This document shows, piece by piece, positions 34,538 through 44,198 of a stretch of DNA of 64,000 nt. The translations under genes were made by a program, and so were the position numbers. A model generated the notes under the pieces. It saw only the letters and a list, made by a program, of their open reading frames with translations, searched no databases and had not been told where the DNA came from. Each line of letters starts with the position of its first letter. Within the stretch, counting starts at the first letter, position 1. This stretch comes from Psychrobacillus sp042944905 (GTDB lineage Bacteria; Bacillota; Bacilli; Bacillales_A; Planococcaceae), in NCBI RefSeq assembly GCF_042944905.1, contig NZ_CP168496.1:186001-250000 (forward strand), in the 5' to 3' direction.

Positions 34538-34785
34538 CCTCATCACTCCTTAGCTAATAGATCTAGTTCTATGAAGATGCACCCACTTATCCAATATGAA
34601 AAAGAAAGGTAAGTCACCGCATTTCCTCACGCAGGTACTATCCTGATCGAGTAAACTGTCATAAAAAACAATCGGATATTTTATGTGCCCCAGTATACCC
34701 TATGAAATTATCCATGTAAATGCAGTTGCAAAATTAAATAACTTCAGCCATGCTTAAGGTATCAGAATATTTGGAGGTTTGAACT

Positions 34786-35745
34786 GTGGAAAAAATATTA
34801 ATTACACGCAAGTTGCCAGATGAAGTGGTGAACCCATTAAAAGAAAAGTTTGAAGTAAAGATGTGGCATAGGGATGATGTGCAAATGACTTATGAGGAGT
34901 TAAAGGCAGAAGCAAAAGATGTTCGTGCAATTTGGACAATGCTTTCTGACAAGATAGATCGTTCACTTATCGAAAGTTTGCCAAATTTAAAAGTGATTAG
35001 TAATTTAGGGGTTGGGTACAATAATATCGATGTGGATGCAGCGAAAGAACATGGAATTATTGTAACAAATACGCCAGGAGTTTTAACAGAAACTACTGCG
35101 GATTTAGCTTTTTCCTTATTACTAGCTACTGCTCGTCGTGTGATGGAGGCAGAACATGATCTTCGTGCAGGCAAGTGGAAGTCACGGTCACCAATGCAAT
35201 ATACAGGGATGGATGTATTTGGTACAACCCTTGGTATCATTGGAATGGGACGTATTGGCGAAGCGGTAGCAAGAAGGGCAAAAGGCTTTAATATGGACGT
35301 TCTTTACCATAATCGAACACGAAAAATGGAAGCTGAAAAGGATTTCGGATTCGCTTATGCAGAGCTCGATTCACTACTGAAAGAATCGGATTTTGTCGTT
35401 TTGTTAACTCCACTAACTCCAGAAACGAGAGGGCTAATCGGTAAACGTGAGCTGAACCTAATGAAAGAAACTGCAGTAATTATTAACGTAGCTCGCGGTG
35501 GAATCATTGACGAACAAGCCCTATACGAAGCGTTAACGACAAATAAAATCTGGGCTGCAGGACTGGATGTATTCGAAGTTGAACCAGTACCATTTGATCA
35601 TCCCCTACTAACATTACCGAATGTTACAGTTTTACCACACATCGGTAGCGCTAGTATTCGAACGAGACTTGCAATGATGCAGTTGAATGTTGAAGCAATT
35701 GAAGCAGTTTTAGAAAATAGAGAACCAGAAAATCGTGTAGTTTAA
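34786..35745 (+). CDS. D-2-hydroxyacid dehydrogenase
   Basis: 319 residues, GTG start at 34786 with GGAGG upstream. NAD-binding fold GIIGMGRIGEAVARR, catalytic arginine in NVARGG, glutamate in LDVFEVEP and histidine in LPHIGSA. Closest in style to glyoxylate/hydroxypyruvate reductases of the GyaR type. Single gene with a long terminator. Confidence 0.88.
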   Translation: MEKILITRKLPDEVVNPLKEKFEVKMWHRDDVQMTYEELKAEAKDVRAIWTMLSDKIDRSLIESLPNLKVISNLGVGYNNIDVDAAKEHGIIVTNTPGVLTETTADLAFSLLLATARRVMEAEHDLRAGKWKSRSPMQYTGMDVFGTTLGIIGMGRIGEAVARRAKGFNMDVLYHNRTRKMEAEKDFGFAYAELDSLLKESDFVVLLTPLTPETRGLIGKRELNLMKETAVIINVARGGIIDEQALYEALTTNKIWAAGLDVFEVEPVPFDHPLLTLPNVTVLPHIGSASIRTRLAMMQLNVEAIEAVLENREPENRVV

Positions 35746-35750
35746 CTTAG

Positions 35751-35800
35751 AAAAGAAGCCCTAATTGTCGAGAGCAAGCCGACTTAGTGCTTCTTTTTTA
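35751..35800 (+). terminator. Terminator after the dehydrogenase gene
   Basis: AAAAGAAGC pairs with GCTTCTTTT; the inner CTAA..GTCG/CGAC..TTAG arms extend the stem. Confidence 0.75.
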
Positions 35801-35936
35801 GGTTTATTTCCTAGGAAATCGACAAGAAAGAGAAATTTTCTTCCTTCTATATAGAGATATGTAAATATGTGAATTTGATATGCATTGGTGGAAATAAACT
35901 CTTCATCCACATATAAAAGAATAGAAAAGGAGTTTA

Positions 35937-36357
35937 TTTCTTATTCACGTCTGTTGATTAACTACTTTCTTACATAAAATACTTGTAAGGGAAGCATTAA
36001 AATCTTCGTTAGAATTTGTTTGTTATCGTTTAGGTTTGGATGAAGGTACAATTTCGGGCACACAGCGTTTTTTATTACGCGTAATATAGAACGGTTTTTT
36101 TATATATTGCGCACTTAAATTAGTGACCACCTGGATTTAGCACTCTGGTATTCGCTTTCCGCGGGCGGGCGTCGAGCCTCCTCGCTCACCACGCGGAAAG
36201 CGTCCGCCCTGCAGCGGAAATCCCTGCGGTAACTAATGCGTACTATATGAACAATGCGTTCCTAAAAGCAATGCTAGTTTATATAGATGCTGCATAGATA
36301 AAGTTAAGGGATAATTTACTGGTCACTTTTGGCTAATCAACAGACCTGTTTCTTATT
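35937..36357. mobile_element. MITE-like element with 9-bp target duplication
   Basis: TTTCTTATT at 35937-35945 and 36349-36357 is a direct repeat lying immediately outside terminal inverted repeats: CACGTCTGTTGATTA (35946-35960) versus the reverse complement of 36334-36348 (CAGGTCTGTTGATTA), 14 of 15 matching. The 403-bp element has no transposase gene; a 46-codon open fragment (about 35960-36090) lacks a start. It also contains the GC-rich palindromic repeat at 36153-36229. Structure suggests a non-autonomous transposon; family not identified. Confidence 0.7.
36153..36229. repeat. GC-rich palindromic intergenic element
   Basis: CGCTTTCCGCG (36153-36163) is inverted at CGCGGAAAGCG (36192-36202), extended by GGGCGGGCG and CGTCCGCCC, followed by CTGCAGCGGAAATCCCTGCGG. 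The composition is very unlike its AT-rich surroundings. A related fragment recurs in the opposite orientation at 44599-44618. Confidence 0.7.
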
Positions 36358-36399
36358 ATCTAAAACAAATGGATCATTTACTTAAAAGTTCCAAAAGGG

Positions 36400-36472
36400 C
36401 GATGGACAAACGCTTGTTACATAAATGGTGAAGAGAAGACGCTCTCAAAGGACGCTCACGGTTTTCGTTTTA
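36400..36472. repeat. Degenerate relative of the 84-bp dispersed repeat
   Basis: The stretch ending AAAGGACGCTCACGGTTTTC resembles the end of the repeats at 44851-44934 and 48221-48304. Match is partial and was judged by eye. Confidence 0.35.
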
Positions 36473-36476
36473 TCCT

Positions 36477-37550
36477 TTATTTTGCGATTAGTAATATATT
36501 GTCAGCAGTTGCCCATTTGTTTGTAGGTACTACCTTGTATTTTACACCGGACTTTAATTTATTGTCTTTAATATCGAAAATACCAACTGCACCTTTACGA
36601 GAAGAGAAACGATATTGTGCTTGAATCATACTTCCGTCTTCGCTTTGTAATTTTACGCTTCGGCCAGCAAATAACTCCATACCGGGATCTTTTTCTAAAG
36701 TTAATTGGAATGATTTGTTGTCTATTGCTTCTGCTGTCTTGATTGTAAGTGGTGCAATCTCTTTCGTGTTAAAGGATGGGTTTTTAATCATTGCCCAGTC
36801 AGACGACACAGTATACTTTGTGCCGGGTGATAAAGTTTGTCCGTCTGCTAAACGGAACTTTGGTGCTTGTCTACCATCTGCTGCTTGTGTAAACGGGACA
36901 TAATTCGCGATTATTTTATCTCCATTACTTGATTTAATTGTTATTGTACGATCTCTTAAAGAAGAGATTACTTGATATTTTTTCCCATTTTCATCTATAT
37001 TTTCGTTATTTACTTGAAAAGCGAGGTTACCTCTATCAGGACGATATGCTTCAATAATGTTAGCATAATCAGTTACACCATCCTCTTTAAAAGATTCAAT
37101 TTCAAATGTATCGCTTGTAACCTGTTTAGCTTGATGTATATTGATTTTCTCATCACTTGCTTCAAAGGTTTGGTCCTCTCCTCCTTTATAGTTAACTGTA
37201 TAAGCTGTTCCAGGCTTTTGTATGGTTACAGGCACAATATAGGTGCTTTTTGCTCCAGTCTTTAACCTAGGAACATTGACAATGCTCATCTCATTATCAA
37301 ATTTAATATTTTGCTTAATTTTATCTATGTTAGCCGGATTAACTTCCTCGTCTAGCAATGGTTCAGCAAACGTTATTTGTAATGTCATTGCATTTAAAGG
37401 CTGTAACCCCGTAATTTGGGTATCCTTTTGAGTTTCTTTTTGGATTTGTTCTTGCTTTTGTTTACTTTGTTTTTGGGGAGTATTACATCCTGTTAATGCT
37501 AGTGTTAATCCAAGTGCTATAGGGATGAATGTTCTGATTGCCTTGTTCAT
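36477..37550 (-). CDS. Secreted lipoprotein of unknown function
   Basis: 357 residues. Signal peptide with lipobox LALTGC (cysteine at about residue 22), then a glutamine/lysine/glutamate-rich linker (about 27-45), then repeated Ig/fibronectin-like segments marked by GTAYTVNYK, GTKYTVSSDWA and SGVKYKVVPTN. It may bind cell wall or other surface proteins; no family named. Single gene; the region 37551-37960 upstream is AT-rich, and only the ribosome site was recognised in it. Confidence 0.7.
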   Translation of the reverse strand: MNKAIRTFIPIALGLTLALTGCNTPQKQSKQKQEQIQKETQKDTQITGLQPLNAMTLQITFAEPLLDEEVNPANIDKIKQNIKFDNEMSIVNVPRLKTGAKSTYIVPVTIQKPGTAYTVNYKGGEDQTFEASDEKINIHQAKQVTSDTFEIESFKEDGVTDYANIIEAYRPDRGNLAFQVNNENIDENGKKYQVISSLRDRTITIKSSNGDKIIANYVPFTQAADGRQAPKFRLADGQTLSPGTKYTVSSDWAMIKNPSFNTKEIAPLTIKTAEAIDNKSFQLTLEKDPGMELFAGRSVKLQSEDGSMIQAQYRFSSRKGAVGIFDIKDNKLKSGVKYKVVPTNKWATADNILLIAK

Positions 37551-37978
37551 TTTGTCAGCTCCAAGTCCTTATTTTTCTTGATGCATAAAATCATCTTAGC
37601 CAGTAATTTTACTCCAATATAAGACATTAGAAATCTTATTTTATTAGATATAGCATCCCTATCACCTCAAAGTTTACACTACATTCGGTTATACAACCTT
37701 TGTTGTATTGCAAGGTTATATAAGAACTTAAATGAACCAAAACAAAAAAATATATTCATTAGTACTTACCTGGCCTTATGACACAGTATTTGCTTAACGT
37801 CCCCGTAAATATTTGAATAAATGTCTTTTCTTTTATATTTCAGAAATTAACTAGTTTTTTACACTTTTTACCTCCTTTATTTGCAATGATTATCTAAGTC
37901 TAGTAGTAATAACAGTTACGATTTAGATGTGCCGGATTTTTGGCAATTTTAATGCGGAAATTGTAACTGTTTTAGGAG

Positions 37979-38003
37979 GTTTAAATTTTAAAAATAAGGG
38001 TAT
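37979..38003 (+). promoter_or_regulatory. Sigma-B-type promoter of the osmoprotectant operon
   Basis: GTTTAA (37979-37984), 13-bp spacer, GGGTAT (37998-38003), matching the B. subtilis sigma-B consensus GTTTAA-N12-15-GGGTAT exactly. It lies about 60 bp before the substrate-binding protein gene and predicts general-stress or salt induction. Confidence 0.75.
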
Positions 38004-38061
38004 ACAAGAAGAGGGAAGTACGGTGCATCTAATTAGGAAATAGAGAAAAGAGGGAAATTTC

Positions 38062-39060
38062 ATGAGGAAAGTAGTGTTGTTTTTTTCATTGTGCACGCTT
38101 TTAGTACTAGCCGCGTGTAGTAATGGTACAAGTAAGGATAGTATTAAGGTTATTAAGTTTGCAGATGCAGGATGGGACAGTATTCGGGTTCATAATAGTA
38201 TTGCGCAGCTAATTGTAGAAAAAGGATATGGATATGATACCGAGGTTACAAGTGGTACATCAGCAGCTACGATGCAAGCACTTGAACAAGGAGATTTAAA
38301 TGTCTATATGGAAGTGTGGACAGACAATATTAAAGATGTTTATGAAAAAGCAATAGATAGCGGGAAAGTTATTAAAGTATCTACAAACTTCGATGATAAC
38401 TCACAAGGACTATATGTTCCAACTTACGTAATTGAAGGAGACGCTAAAAGAGGCATTAAACCAGTAGCTCCCGATTTAAAAACTGTGGAGGACTTAGCGA
38501 AGTATCCGCAGATTTTTCAAGACCCCGAAGATAAGGACAAAGGACGCATTATCGGCGCCCCTTCAAGTTGGGTTGTTAGTGAACAATTGGAGACGAAACT
38601 TGAAACATATGGACTTGACAAACAATTTAACTACCTAGCACCCGGGTCTGATTCTGCAATTGTTGCCGATCTTGCCGGTGCCTACAAAAAAGGGAAGCCA
38701 TGGGTAGGTTACTATTGGTCACCAACATGGGTTACAGCAAGTTATGATTTAACACTTCTAAAAGATAAACCTTATGACAAAAAAGTATGGGATGAAAATA
38801 AAGGAACGGAATTTCCGCCGAATGATGTGGTGATTGCTGTAAATAAAGACTTAGTAACACAAGCAAAAGATGTTGTAGACTTTTTAAGTAAATATCATAC
38901 AAGCAGTGAGTTAACGGAAGATGCACTTAAATACATGAATGAAAAAGGTGTAGAACCAGAAGAAGCCGCACGTTGGTGGATGAAAGAACATGAAGAGGTT
39001 TGGACAACTTGGGTGTCTGATGAAGTTGCGCAAAAAGTGAAAGCAGCTTTGAAACAATGA
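38062..39060 (+). CDS. opuAC: Glycine-betaine-type ABC substrate-binding lipoprotein
   Basis: 332 residues; signal peptide and lipobox LAACS at about residue 20. GWDSIRVHNSIAQLIVE, VTSGTSAATMQALEQGD and MEVWTDNI at the front and KPWVGYYWSPTW toward the end are OpuAC/ProX-like, with tryptophans suited to cation binding of the trimethylammonium head group. Gene order here is binding protein, permease, ATPase, the reverse of B. subtilis opuA. Ligand inferred: glycine betaine or a similar compatible solute. Confidence 0.85.
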   Translation: MRKVVLFFSLCTLLVLAACSNGTSKDSIKVIKFADAGWDSIRVHNSIAQLIVEKGYGYDTEVTSGTSAATMQALEQGDLNVYMEVWTDNIKDVYEKAIDSGKVIKVSTNFDDNSQGLYVPTYVIEGDAKRGIKPVAPDLKTVEDLAKYPQIFQDPEDKDKGRIIGAPSSWVVSEQLETKLETYGLDKQFNYLAPGSDSAIVADLAGAYKKGKPWVGYYWSPTWVTASYDLTLLKDKPYDKKVWDENKGTEFPPNDVVIAVNKDLVTQAKDVVDFLSKYHTSSELTEDALKYMNEKGVEPEEAARWWMKEHEEVWTTWVSDEVAQKVKAALKQ

Positions 39061-39132
39061 TTCATGTTACAAAAAATCTAACCAAGAAATGTGAGGTGTC
39101 AGAGGCTGTTTAAATCTAACAGTCCGAGACTT

Positions 39133-39993
39133 ATGAATGAATTTCCTGATATACGTATACCAATAGGCAATGGTGTGGAAAAATTTATTGATTTTTTAGC
39201 AGCAAACTTTGATAGTTTTTTTGACTTTATATTCGTTATTTCCTCTGCAATGATTAAGGGGCTGGAAGCCGGTCTTCTTGCCATCCCTTGGTGGTTGCTT
39301 ATTATCGTTATATTTTCATTGGGATGGTATTTTACTTCTTTATACGGTGGACTCCTATTTGCTCTTTTTATGTTTCTAATAGGTACTTTTAATTTGTGGC
39401 CACAAACGATGACTACTATATCGATTGTATTAATATCCGTAATTCTTTCTCTTGTCATTGGTATTCCTTTTGGTATTTGGACAGCGTTTAGTAAAACAAT
39501 GTCTGCAATTATGCGACCAATACTAGACGCCATGCAAACAATGCCGAGTTTTGTTTATTTAATACCAGTTATTTTCTTCTTTCCCCTAGGGAATGTACCC
39601 GCAGTGATAGCTACCATTATTTATGCGTTGCCCCCAGTTATTCGATTGACCGAACTCGGAATTCGTAATGTGGATCAAGAGATAGTGGAATCCGCGCAAT
39701 CATTTGGATCGTCTAGATCACAAATGCTTCTTAAAGTAGAGCTGCCACAAGCATTACCGACTATAATGGCGGGAGTAAACCAGACGACAATGATGGCGCT
39801 TGCTATGGCGGTTGTTGGATCAATGGTTGGAGCACAAGGCCTCGGAGAAAGAGTGCTGTACGCCATCAATCGAATCGATATTTCATTAGGTTTTGAAGCG
39901 GGAGTTAGTATTGTTTTTTTAGCGATCATTATTGACCGCATTACAGGCGGAATCGCGAAGCGCCTTCAGAAACACGGGAGGGATGTAGCATGA
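39133..39993 (+). CDS. opuAB: Glycine-betaine ABC permease
   Basis: 286 residues from the ATG at 39133; a GTG 42 bases upstream (39091) is possible and no ribosome site decides clearly. The chosen start aligns with MDRLPRIPL-type starts of the family. About seven transmembrane helices; the ATPase-contact loop reads ESAQSFGSSRSQMLLKVELPQALPT. It overlaps the ATPase gene by four bases. Confidence 0.88.
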   Translation: MNEFPDIRIPIGNGVEKFIDFLAANFDSFFDFIFVISSAMIKGLEAGLLAIPWWLLIIVIFSLGWYFTSLYGGLLFALFMFLIGTFNLWPQTMTTISIVLISVILSLVIGIPFGIWTAFSKTMSAIMRPILDAMQTMPSFVYLIPVIFFFPLGNVPAVIATIIYALPPVIRLTELGIRNVDQEIVESAQSFGSSRSQMLLKVELPQALPTIMAGVNQTTMMALAMAVVGSMVGAQGLGERVLYAINRIDISLGFEAGVSIVFLAIIIDRITGGIAKRLQKHGRDVA

Positions 39994-41180
39994 CCGTAAA
40001 ACTAAAAATTGAAAATGTATCTAAGATATTTGGACCTAGACCTAAAAAAGTGATTCCAATGGTTCAGGATGGTGTATCCAAGGAAGAGATACTTGCTAAA
40101 ACTGGTCATACAGTTGGAGTTTACGATGCTTCCATGGAGATAATGGAAGGTGAAACCTTCGTCATTATGGGACTCTCTGGTAGCGGTAAATCAACGTTAA
40201 TACGTTGCCTAAACTTATTGAATCGTCCGACATCAGGTGCTATTTATGTAGATGGTGAAAATGTAGTTGGATACAATAAAAACCAACTAAAATACTATCG
40301 TCAGAAGAAAATTGCAATGGTATTTCAACACTTCGGCTTATTTAGTCATCGTACAGTACTAGAAAACATCGAATACGGATTAGAAGTAAGAGGTATGCCT
40401 AAAGTTGAACGCCAGCAAATCGCACAAAAGCATTTAGAAACAGTTGGGCTCAAAGGATATGAAAATCAATATCCTGATGAACTTTCCGGAGGGATGCGTC
40501 AACGTGTCGGAATTGCGAGAGCGCTAGCCAACGATCCAGACATATTACTAATGGATGAGCCTTTTAGTGCCTTGGATCCTTTAATTCGTAGAGAAATGCA
40601 GCTTGAACTGCTCGATATACAAAACCGTCTTCAAAAAACAATCATTTTTATCACACATGATGTCAATGAAGCCTTCAAAATAGGTGATCGTGTGGCGGTA
40701 ATGAAAGATGGGAAAGTAGAGCAAATTGGAACTCCGGAAGAAATTCTAGATAAACCAGCAAGCAATTACATCTCTGAATTCATCCGAGACATTGATCGTT
40801 CAAAGATATTACAAGCGGAAAATATTATGATGAAACCGTATGGCTTAGTCTCATTAAAAGATGGGTTAAACGTAGCAATACAAGTTATGCGAGAAAATGG
40901 CATATCGAGTGCGTTTGTAGCAGACCGAAAACGTCAATTGCAAGGGATTGTAACAATAGATCAAGCAATTGAAGGGCGTAAACTGAAAAAGTCGTTGCTG
41001 GAAGTTATGTCTACGGACGTTAAAACTGTTCGTCCAGACGAGTATGTGCAAGATATTATTCCATATGTTCTTGATTCCAAATATCCGCTAGTTGTTACAG
41101 GGGAGGACTTGACTATTATGGGAATTATCCTACGTGTTCATGTATTAGCAAGTTTGATAAGTGACAACATAGAAGATTAA
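39990..41180 (+). CDS. opuAA: Glycine-betaine ABC ATPase with CBS domains
   Basis: 396 residues: Walker A GLSGSGKSTL, Q-loop VFQHFGLFSH, signature LSGGMRQRVGIAR, Walker B ILLMDEPFSALDP, then a C-terminal pair of CBS domains (about 275-390) that sense ionic strength in this transporter class. The N-terminal insert of about 50 residues is standard for OpuAA/ProV. Final gene of the unit. Confidence 0.92.
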   Translation: MTVKLKIENVSKIFGPRPKKVIPMVQDGVSKEEILAKTGHTVGVYDASMEIMEGETFVIMGLSGSGKSTLIRCLNLLNRPTSGAIYVDGENVVGYNKNQLKYYRQKKIAMVFQHFGLFSHRTVLENIEYGLEVRGMPKVERQQIAQKHLETVGLKGYENQYPDELSGGMRQRVGIARALANDPDILLMDEPFSALDPLIRREMQLELLDIQNRLQKTIIFITHDVNEAFKIGDRVAVMKDGKVEQIGTPEEILDKPASNYISEFIRDIDRSKILQAENIMMKPYGLVSLKDGLNVAIQVMRENGISSAFVADRKRQLQGIVTIDQAIEGRKLKKSLLEVMSTDVKTVRPDEYVQDIIPYVLDSKYPLVVTGEDLTIMGIILRVHVLASLISDNIED

Positions 41181-41364
41181 AATAGTATTATTCCAGTAGC
41201 GATTTTAAATCTGAAATCTTAAAATAACTAATAAATAGGTAAATCAAAAAAATGCAAAAACTACACTATTTTTAATTCTTGTTTTATTAGGTGAATTGGC
41301 TCATTTTGCAAACGTATAAATAGCTTTTAAGTGACTAATTAATTAGGTGTAACGAAAAAATAAT

Positions 41365-41402
41365 AAAAAGGACTTTCGTAATTGATATGAAAGTCCTTTT
41401 TA
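41365..41402 (+). terminator. Terminator after the osmoprotectant operon
   Basis: AAAAAGGACTTTC pairs with GAAAGTCCTTTTT; about 185 bp after the stop codon. Confidence 0.8.
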
Positions 41403-41473
41403 TTTTGGGTAAACTGAACTTAAAAATAATGGGGGATATGATATAATTTTAGTATATTTCTCCATTAAAGGTA

Positions 41474-43537
41474 GTGACGAAAGTGCTTACTCATCCATTG
41501 CAGAATAATTTAATAGAATTACAGGGTGAATATTCTTTTCCGATGGTTGTCCTTTCGATTATGCTTGCGTTTATAGTTACTTACACCGCATTTGTAATGA
41601 ATAATCGGGTTCAAAATAATAGTTTTTTTCATCGTAAGTTTTGGTTTGTGCTTGCTTCTATTGCAATGGGATTTGGTATTTGGACAATGCATTTCGTTGG
41701 TATGTTAGCTTTTTCCTTACCTGTTGGCATTTATTATGATCATTTATCAACAATTATTTCCATCGTCCCAGCGATTGCGGCCTCCTTTATTGCTTTTTAT
41801 TTAGCAAATCGTCAAAAAAAGTCTATTTGGACTATTTTTACGTTTAGTCTGGTTATAGGTATAGGGATTTCAACGTGTCACTACGTTAGTATGTTAGGAA
41901 TGAGAACGGAAGCAATTCATACGTATAAACGAAGCATTTTCGTCTTATCTTGCGTTATTTCTGTAGTAATTCCATTTTTGGCAAGTGTTGTTTTTTTAAA
42001 ATTACAGCGCTATGTGGAAATTCGCACTCTTCGTCTATACATGGCACTTGCATTAGGTTTGGCCATTTCTGGAACCTATTATACTTGGATGAGCTCGATG
42101 AGTTTCTATCTCCCTAAGCATTTTTCTCCACATTCGAGAATTATTCAAATGGTCGATATAGATTTGTTAGGAGTTATCGTAACAATTGGTATGACATTAC
42201 TCTTAAGTTTTCTTCTTTTATCGAACCTTATGGATAAGTACATAGAATATCGAGCGAGTTATTATGATCCATTAACTAAATTGCCGAATCGTCGTTTGTT
42301 TGAGCAAAAAATAAAAAAGACAGAGTTTCCTCAAAGTTTGGCTATTTGGCATTTACATGGGTTAGAACATGTAAATCGAGAGTATGATTACCAATTTGGA
42401 GACAAGGTAATTCAACAATTATCTTTACGGTTTAGAGCATTAGTCCCCTCCGTGATGGAACTTTATCGAATTGATGGACACCGCTTTGCTTTTCTCACAC
42501 ATCATATAGATGGTATGGATTATTTACAAAAAGAGATGGAGGAAGTTGCAGAATACCTCCGTAAGCCACTTATAGTGGAGGATTATGAAGTTAATATCAC
42601 TGCTGTATGCGCCATATCAAGAGCAAATAATATAGAAGAAACGGCGAATATATATACAAATGCACTAGCGGTGTTAAACTATTCTTCCATCGAATTCGAT
42701 TACGAAATCATTCAGTATGATTCTACGATACATACGTATGCATTTGGGTTGGAAATCGTAGAGGATATTGGGCGAGCAATGGAGCAAGAAGAGTTTTTTC
42801 TTGTTTATCAGCCAAAAGTAAACGTGGTCACCAATAAAGTTGCAGGAGTTGAAACATTGCTTCGTTGGAATCATCCGACATATGGATTTCTTTCTCCAGA
42901 AGTGTTTATCCCAATTTTAGAAGAGAATAATCGAATGGTTGTCGTGACGGATTGGATTATTGAAAAGGTTTGCAAACAAATAGCGGATTGGCGAAATGAC
43001 GAAGTGTTTTTTCAGCAAGTAGCCATCAATATTCCTGGACAATATGTTACGTCGAGCCGATTATTAGAAGTATTAAAACGTAAATTGAACAAATATAAAC
43101 TAGAGTCCAGTCTATTGGAACTTGAAATTACAGAAACTAGCTTTGTGAAAAATATTGAAGAGGCAATAAAAGCGGTTAATACCTTCCGTCAAGAAGGTTT
43201 TTCAGTAGCGCTGGATGACTTTGGAACAGGAGTTTCTTCCCTATCGTATTTAAAAAAGATGCCTATTTCTACTTTGAAAATTGACAAATCTTTCATTGAT
43301 GATGTACCGCATTCTGGAAAAGATTCATCCATAATCCAAGCTATTATTGCGTTAGGAGAATCCTTAGATTTAACGATTGTATTTGAAGGAGTTGAAACAA
43401 AGGAGCAAGTAGAATTTTTAGCAACTACTTGTGAAAATCCAATTATTCAAGGATATTATTTTGCTAAACCAATGAAAGTGGATGAACTTGTTCAGTGGAG
43501 CAAAGCATTTGAACAACCATCCAAAATTTTAGCCTAA
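41474..43537 (+). CDS. MHYT-GGDEF-EAL membrane signalling protein
   Basis: 687 residues. Seven transmembrane helices in the first 250 residues form an MHYT sensor (WTMHFVGM, STCHYVSMLGM). The GGDEF domain is degenerate (YRIDGHRFAF in place of GGDEF) and likely inactive in making cyclic di-GMP. The EAL domain keeps ETLLRW, EITETSF, LDDFGTGVSSLSYL, LKIDKSFID and FEGVET, so c-di-GMP hydrolysis is expected. Organisation as B. subtilis YkoW. Start is uncertain: GTG at 41474 is close to AAAGG, and the GTG at 41483 is as good. Confidence 0.88.
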   Translation: MTKVLTHPLQNNLIELQGEYSFPMVVLSIMLAFIVTYTAFVMNNRVQNNSFFHRKFWFVLASIAMGFGIWTMHFVGMLAFSLPVGIYYDHLSTIISIVPAIAASFIAFYLANRQKKSIWTIFTFSLVIGIGISTCHYVSMLGMRTEAIHTYKRSIFVLSCVISVVIPFLASVVFLKLQRYVEIRTLRLYMALALGLAISGTYYTWMSSMSFYLPKHFSPHSRIIQMVDIDLLGVIVTIGMTLLLSFLLLSNLMDKYIEYRASYYDPLTKLPNRRLFEQKIKKTEFPQSLAIWHLHGLEHVNREYDYQFGDKVIQQLSLRFRALVPSVMELYRIDGHRFAFLTHHIDGMDYLQKEMEEVAEYLRKPLIVEDYEVNITAVCAISRANNIEETANIYTNALAVLNYSSIEFDYEIIQYDSTIHTYAFGLEIVEDIGRAMEQEEFFLVYQPKVNVVTNKVAGVETLLRWNHPTYGFLSPEVFIPILEENNRMVVVTDWIIEKVCKQIADWRNDEVFFQQVAINIPGQYVTSSRLLEVLKRKLNKYKLESSLLELEITETSFVKNIEEAIKAVNTFRQEGFSVALDDFGTGVSSLSYLKKMPISTLKIDKSFIDDVPHSGKDSSIIQAIIALGESLDLTIVFEGVETKEQVEFLATTCENPIIQGYYFAKPMKVDELVQWSKAFEQPSKILA

Positions 43538-43577
43538 AAATAACCGCCTCTCCACTGTGAGAAGCGGTTATCTTTGT
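43536..43577. terminator. Terminator between convergent genes
   Basis: ATAACCGC pairs with GCGGTTAT; T-rich on the minus-strand exit, TCTTT on the plus-strand side. Confidence 0.75.
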
Positions 43578-43590
43578 ATAAACTCTTAGT

Positions 43591-44088
43591 CTAAGTAAGA
43601 GGAAACATTTTGCTTTTAAATTTCTGTTCATGACTAATCAACCATTCTTTTCTCCATAAGCCGCCAGCATAACCAGTTAATTTTTTATTTGAACCAATAA
43701 TTCGATGACAAGGGATCACAATACTTAGTTTATTTTTGCTGTTTGCACTTCCTACCGCACGAATTGCTTTTTCATTTCCAATCGCAATGGCGATATCCTT
43801 ATATGATCCAGTTTCCGCATAAGGAATCATTGTCAATGCATTCCAAACAGATTTTTGAAATTCAGTACCTATATTAATATAGGGAAATGAAAAATCCTGA
43901 CGCAATCCTTTAAAGTATTCTTCCATTTCATGATAGCAATTCTGTAGTACTACAGGAGTATCCTTAGTCAACTGATGAGTAACTACATCTTGATCAGTAA
44001 ACATAATTGAAGTAATAGCTTCTTCCGTACCGACAATCTCTAAAACTCCAATAGGAGTTGGATAATCAACTTGAAAAAGTTTGCTCAT
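43591..44088 (-). CDS. ogt: Methylated-DNA-protein-cysteine methyltransferase
   Basis: 165 residues. Transfers the alkyl group from O6-alkylguanine to its own cysteine in VIPCHRII; preceded by FQKSVWNALTMIPYAETGSY and AIRAVGSANSKN, followed by TGYAGGLWRKEWLI. Suicidal DNA repair. Single gene, one of two alkylation-repair genes in this window (the other is AlkD-like). Confidence 0.95.
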   Translation of the reverse strand: MSKLFQVDYPTPIGVLEIVGTEEAITSIMFTDQDVVTHQLTKDTPVVLQNCYHEMEEYFKGLRQDFSFPYINIGTEFQKSVWNALTMIPYAETGSYKDIAIAIGNEKAIRAVGSANSKNKLSIVIPCHRIIGSNKKLTGYAGGLWRKEWLISHEQKFKSKMFPLT

Positions 44089-44198
44089 ATTAAAACCACC
44101 GTCTTCTAAAAGTCTTTAATTTTAATTATAGACTAAAAGACTATTTAATGCGGAAATTGCAGTGAAAAAGAGCTGAAATTTATAGTCTTAACTAGACA

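Noticed and set aside
35960..36090. Open fragment encoding SSLEFVCYRLGLDEGTISG-like text
   Set aside because: No start codon, no recognised family, only 46 codons; possibly a transposase remnant but cannot be supported as a gene.
37884..37900. Fur-box-like ATGATTATC near the osmoprotectant operon
   Set aside because: Only a half site; no inverted partner and no iron-related gene adjacent.
39099..39533. 144-codon frame antisense to the osmoprotectant permease
   Set aside because: Antisense shadow of a membrane protein gene; no supporting signals.
37948..44159. Shared 16-mer TTTAATGCGGAAATTG at 37948 and 44144
   Set aside because: One such chance match is expected in an AT-rich 64-kb sequence; surrounding bases do not match.
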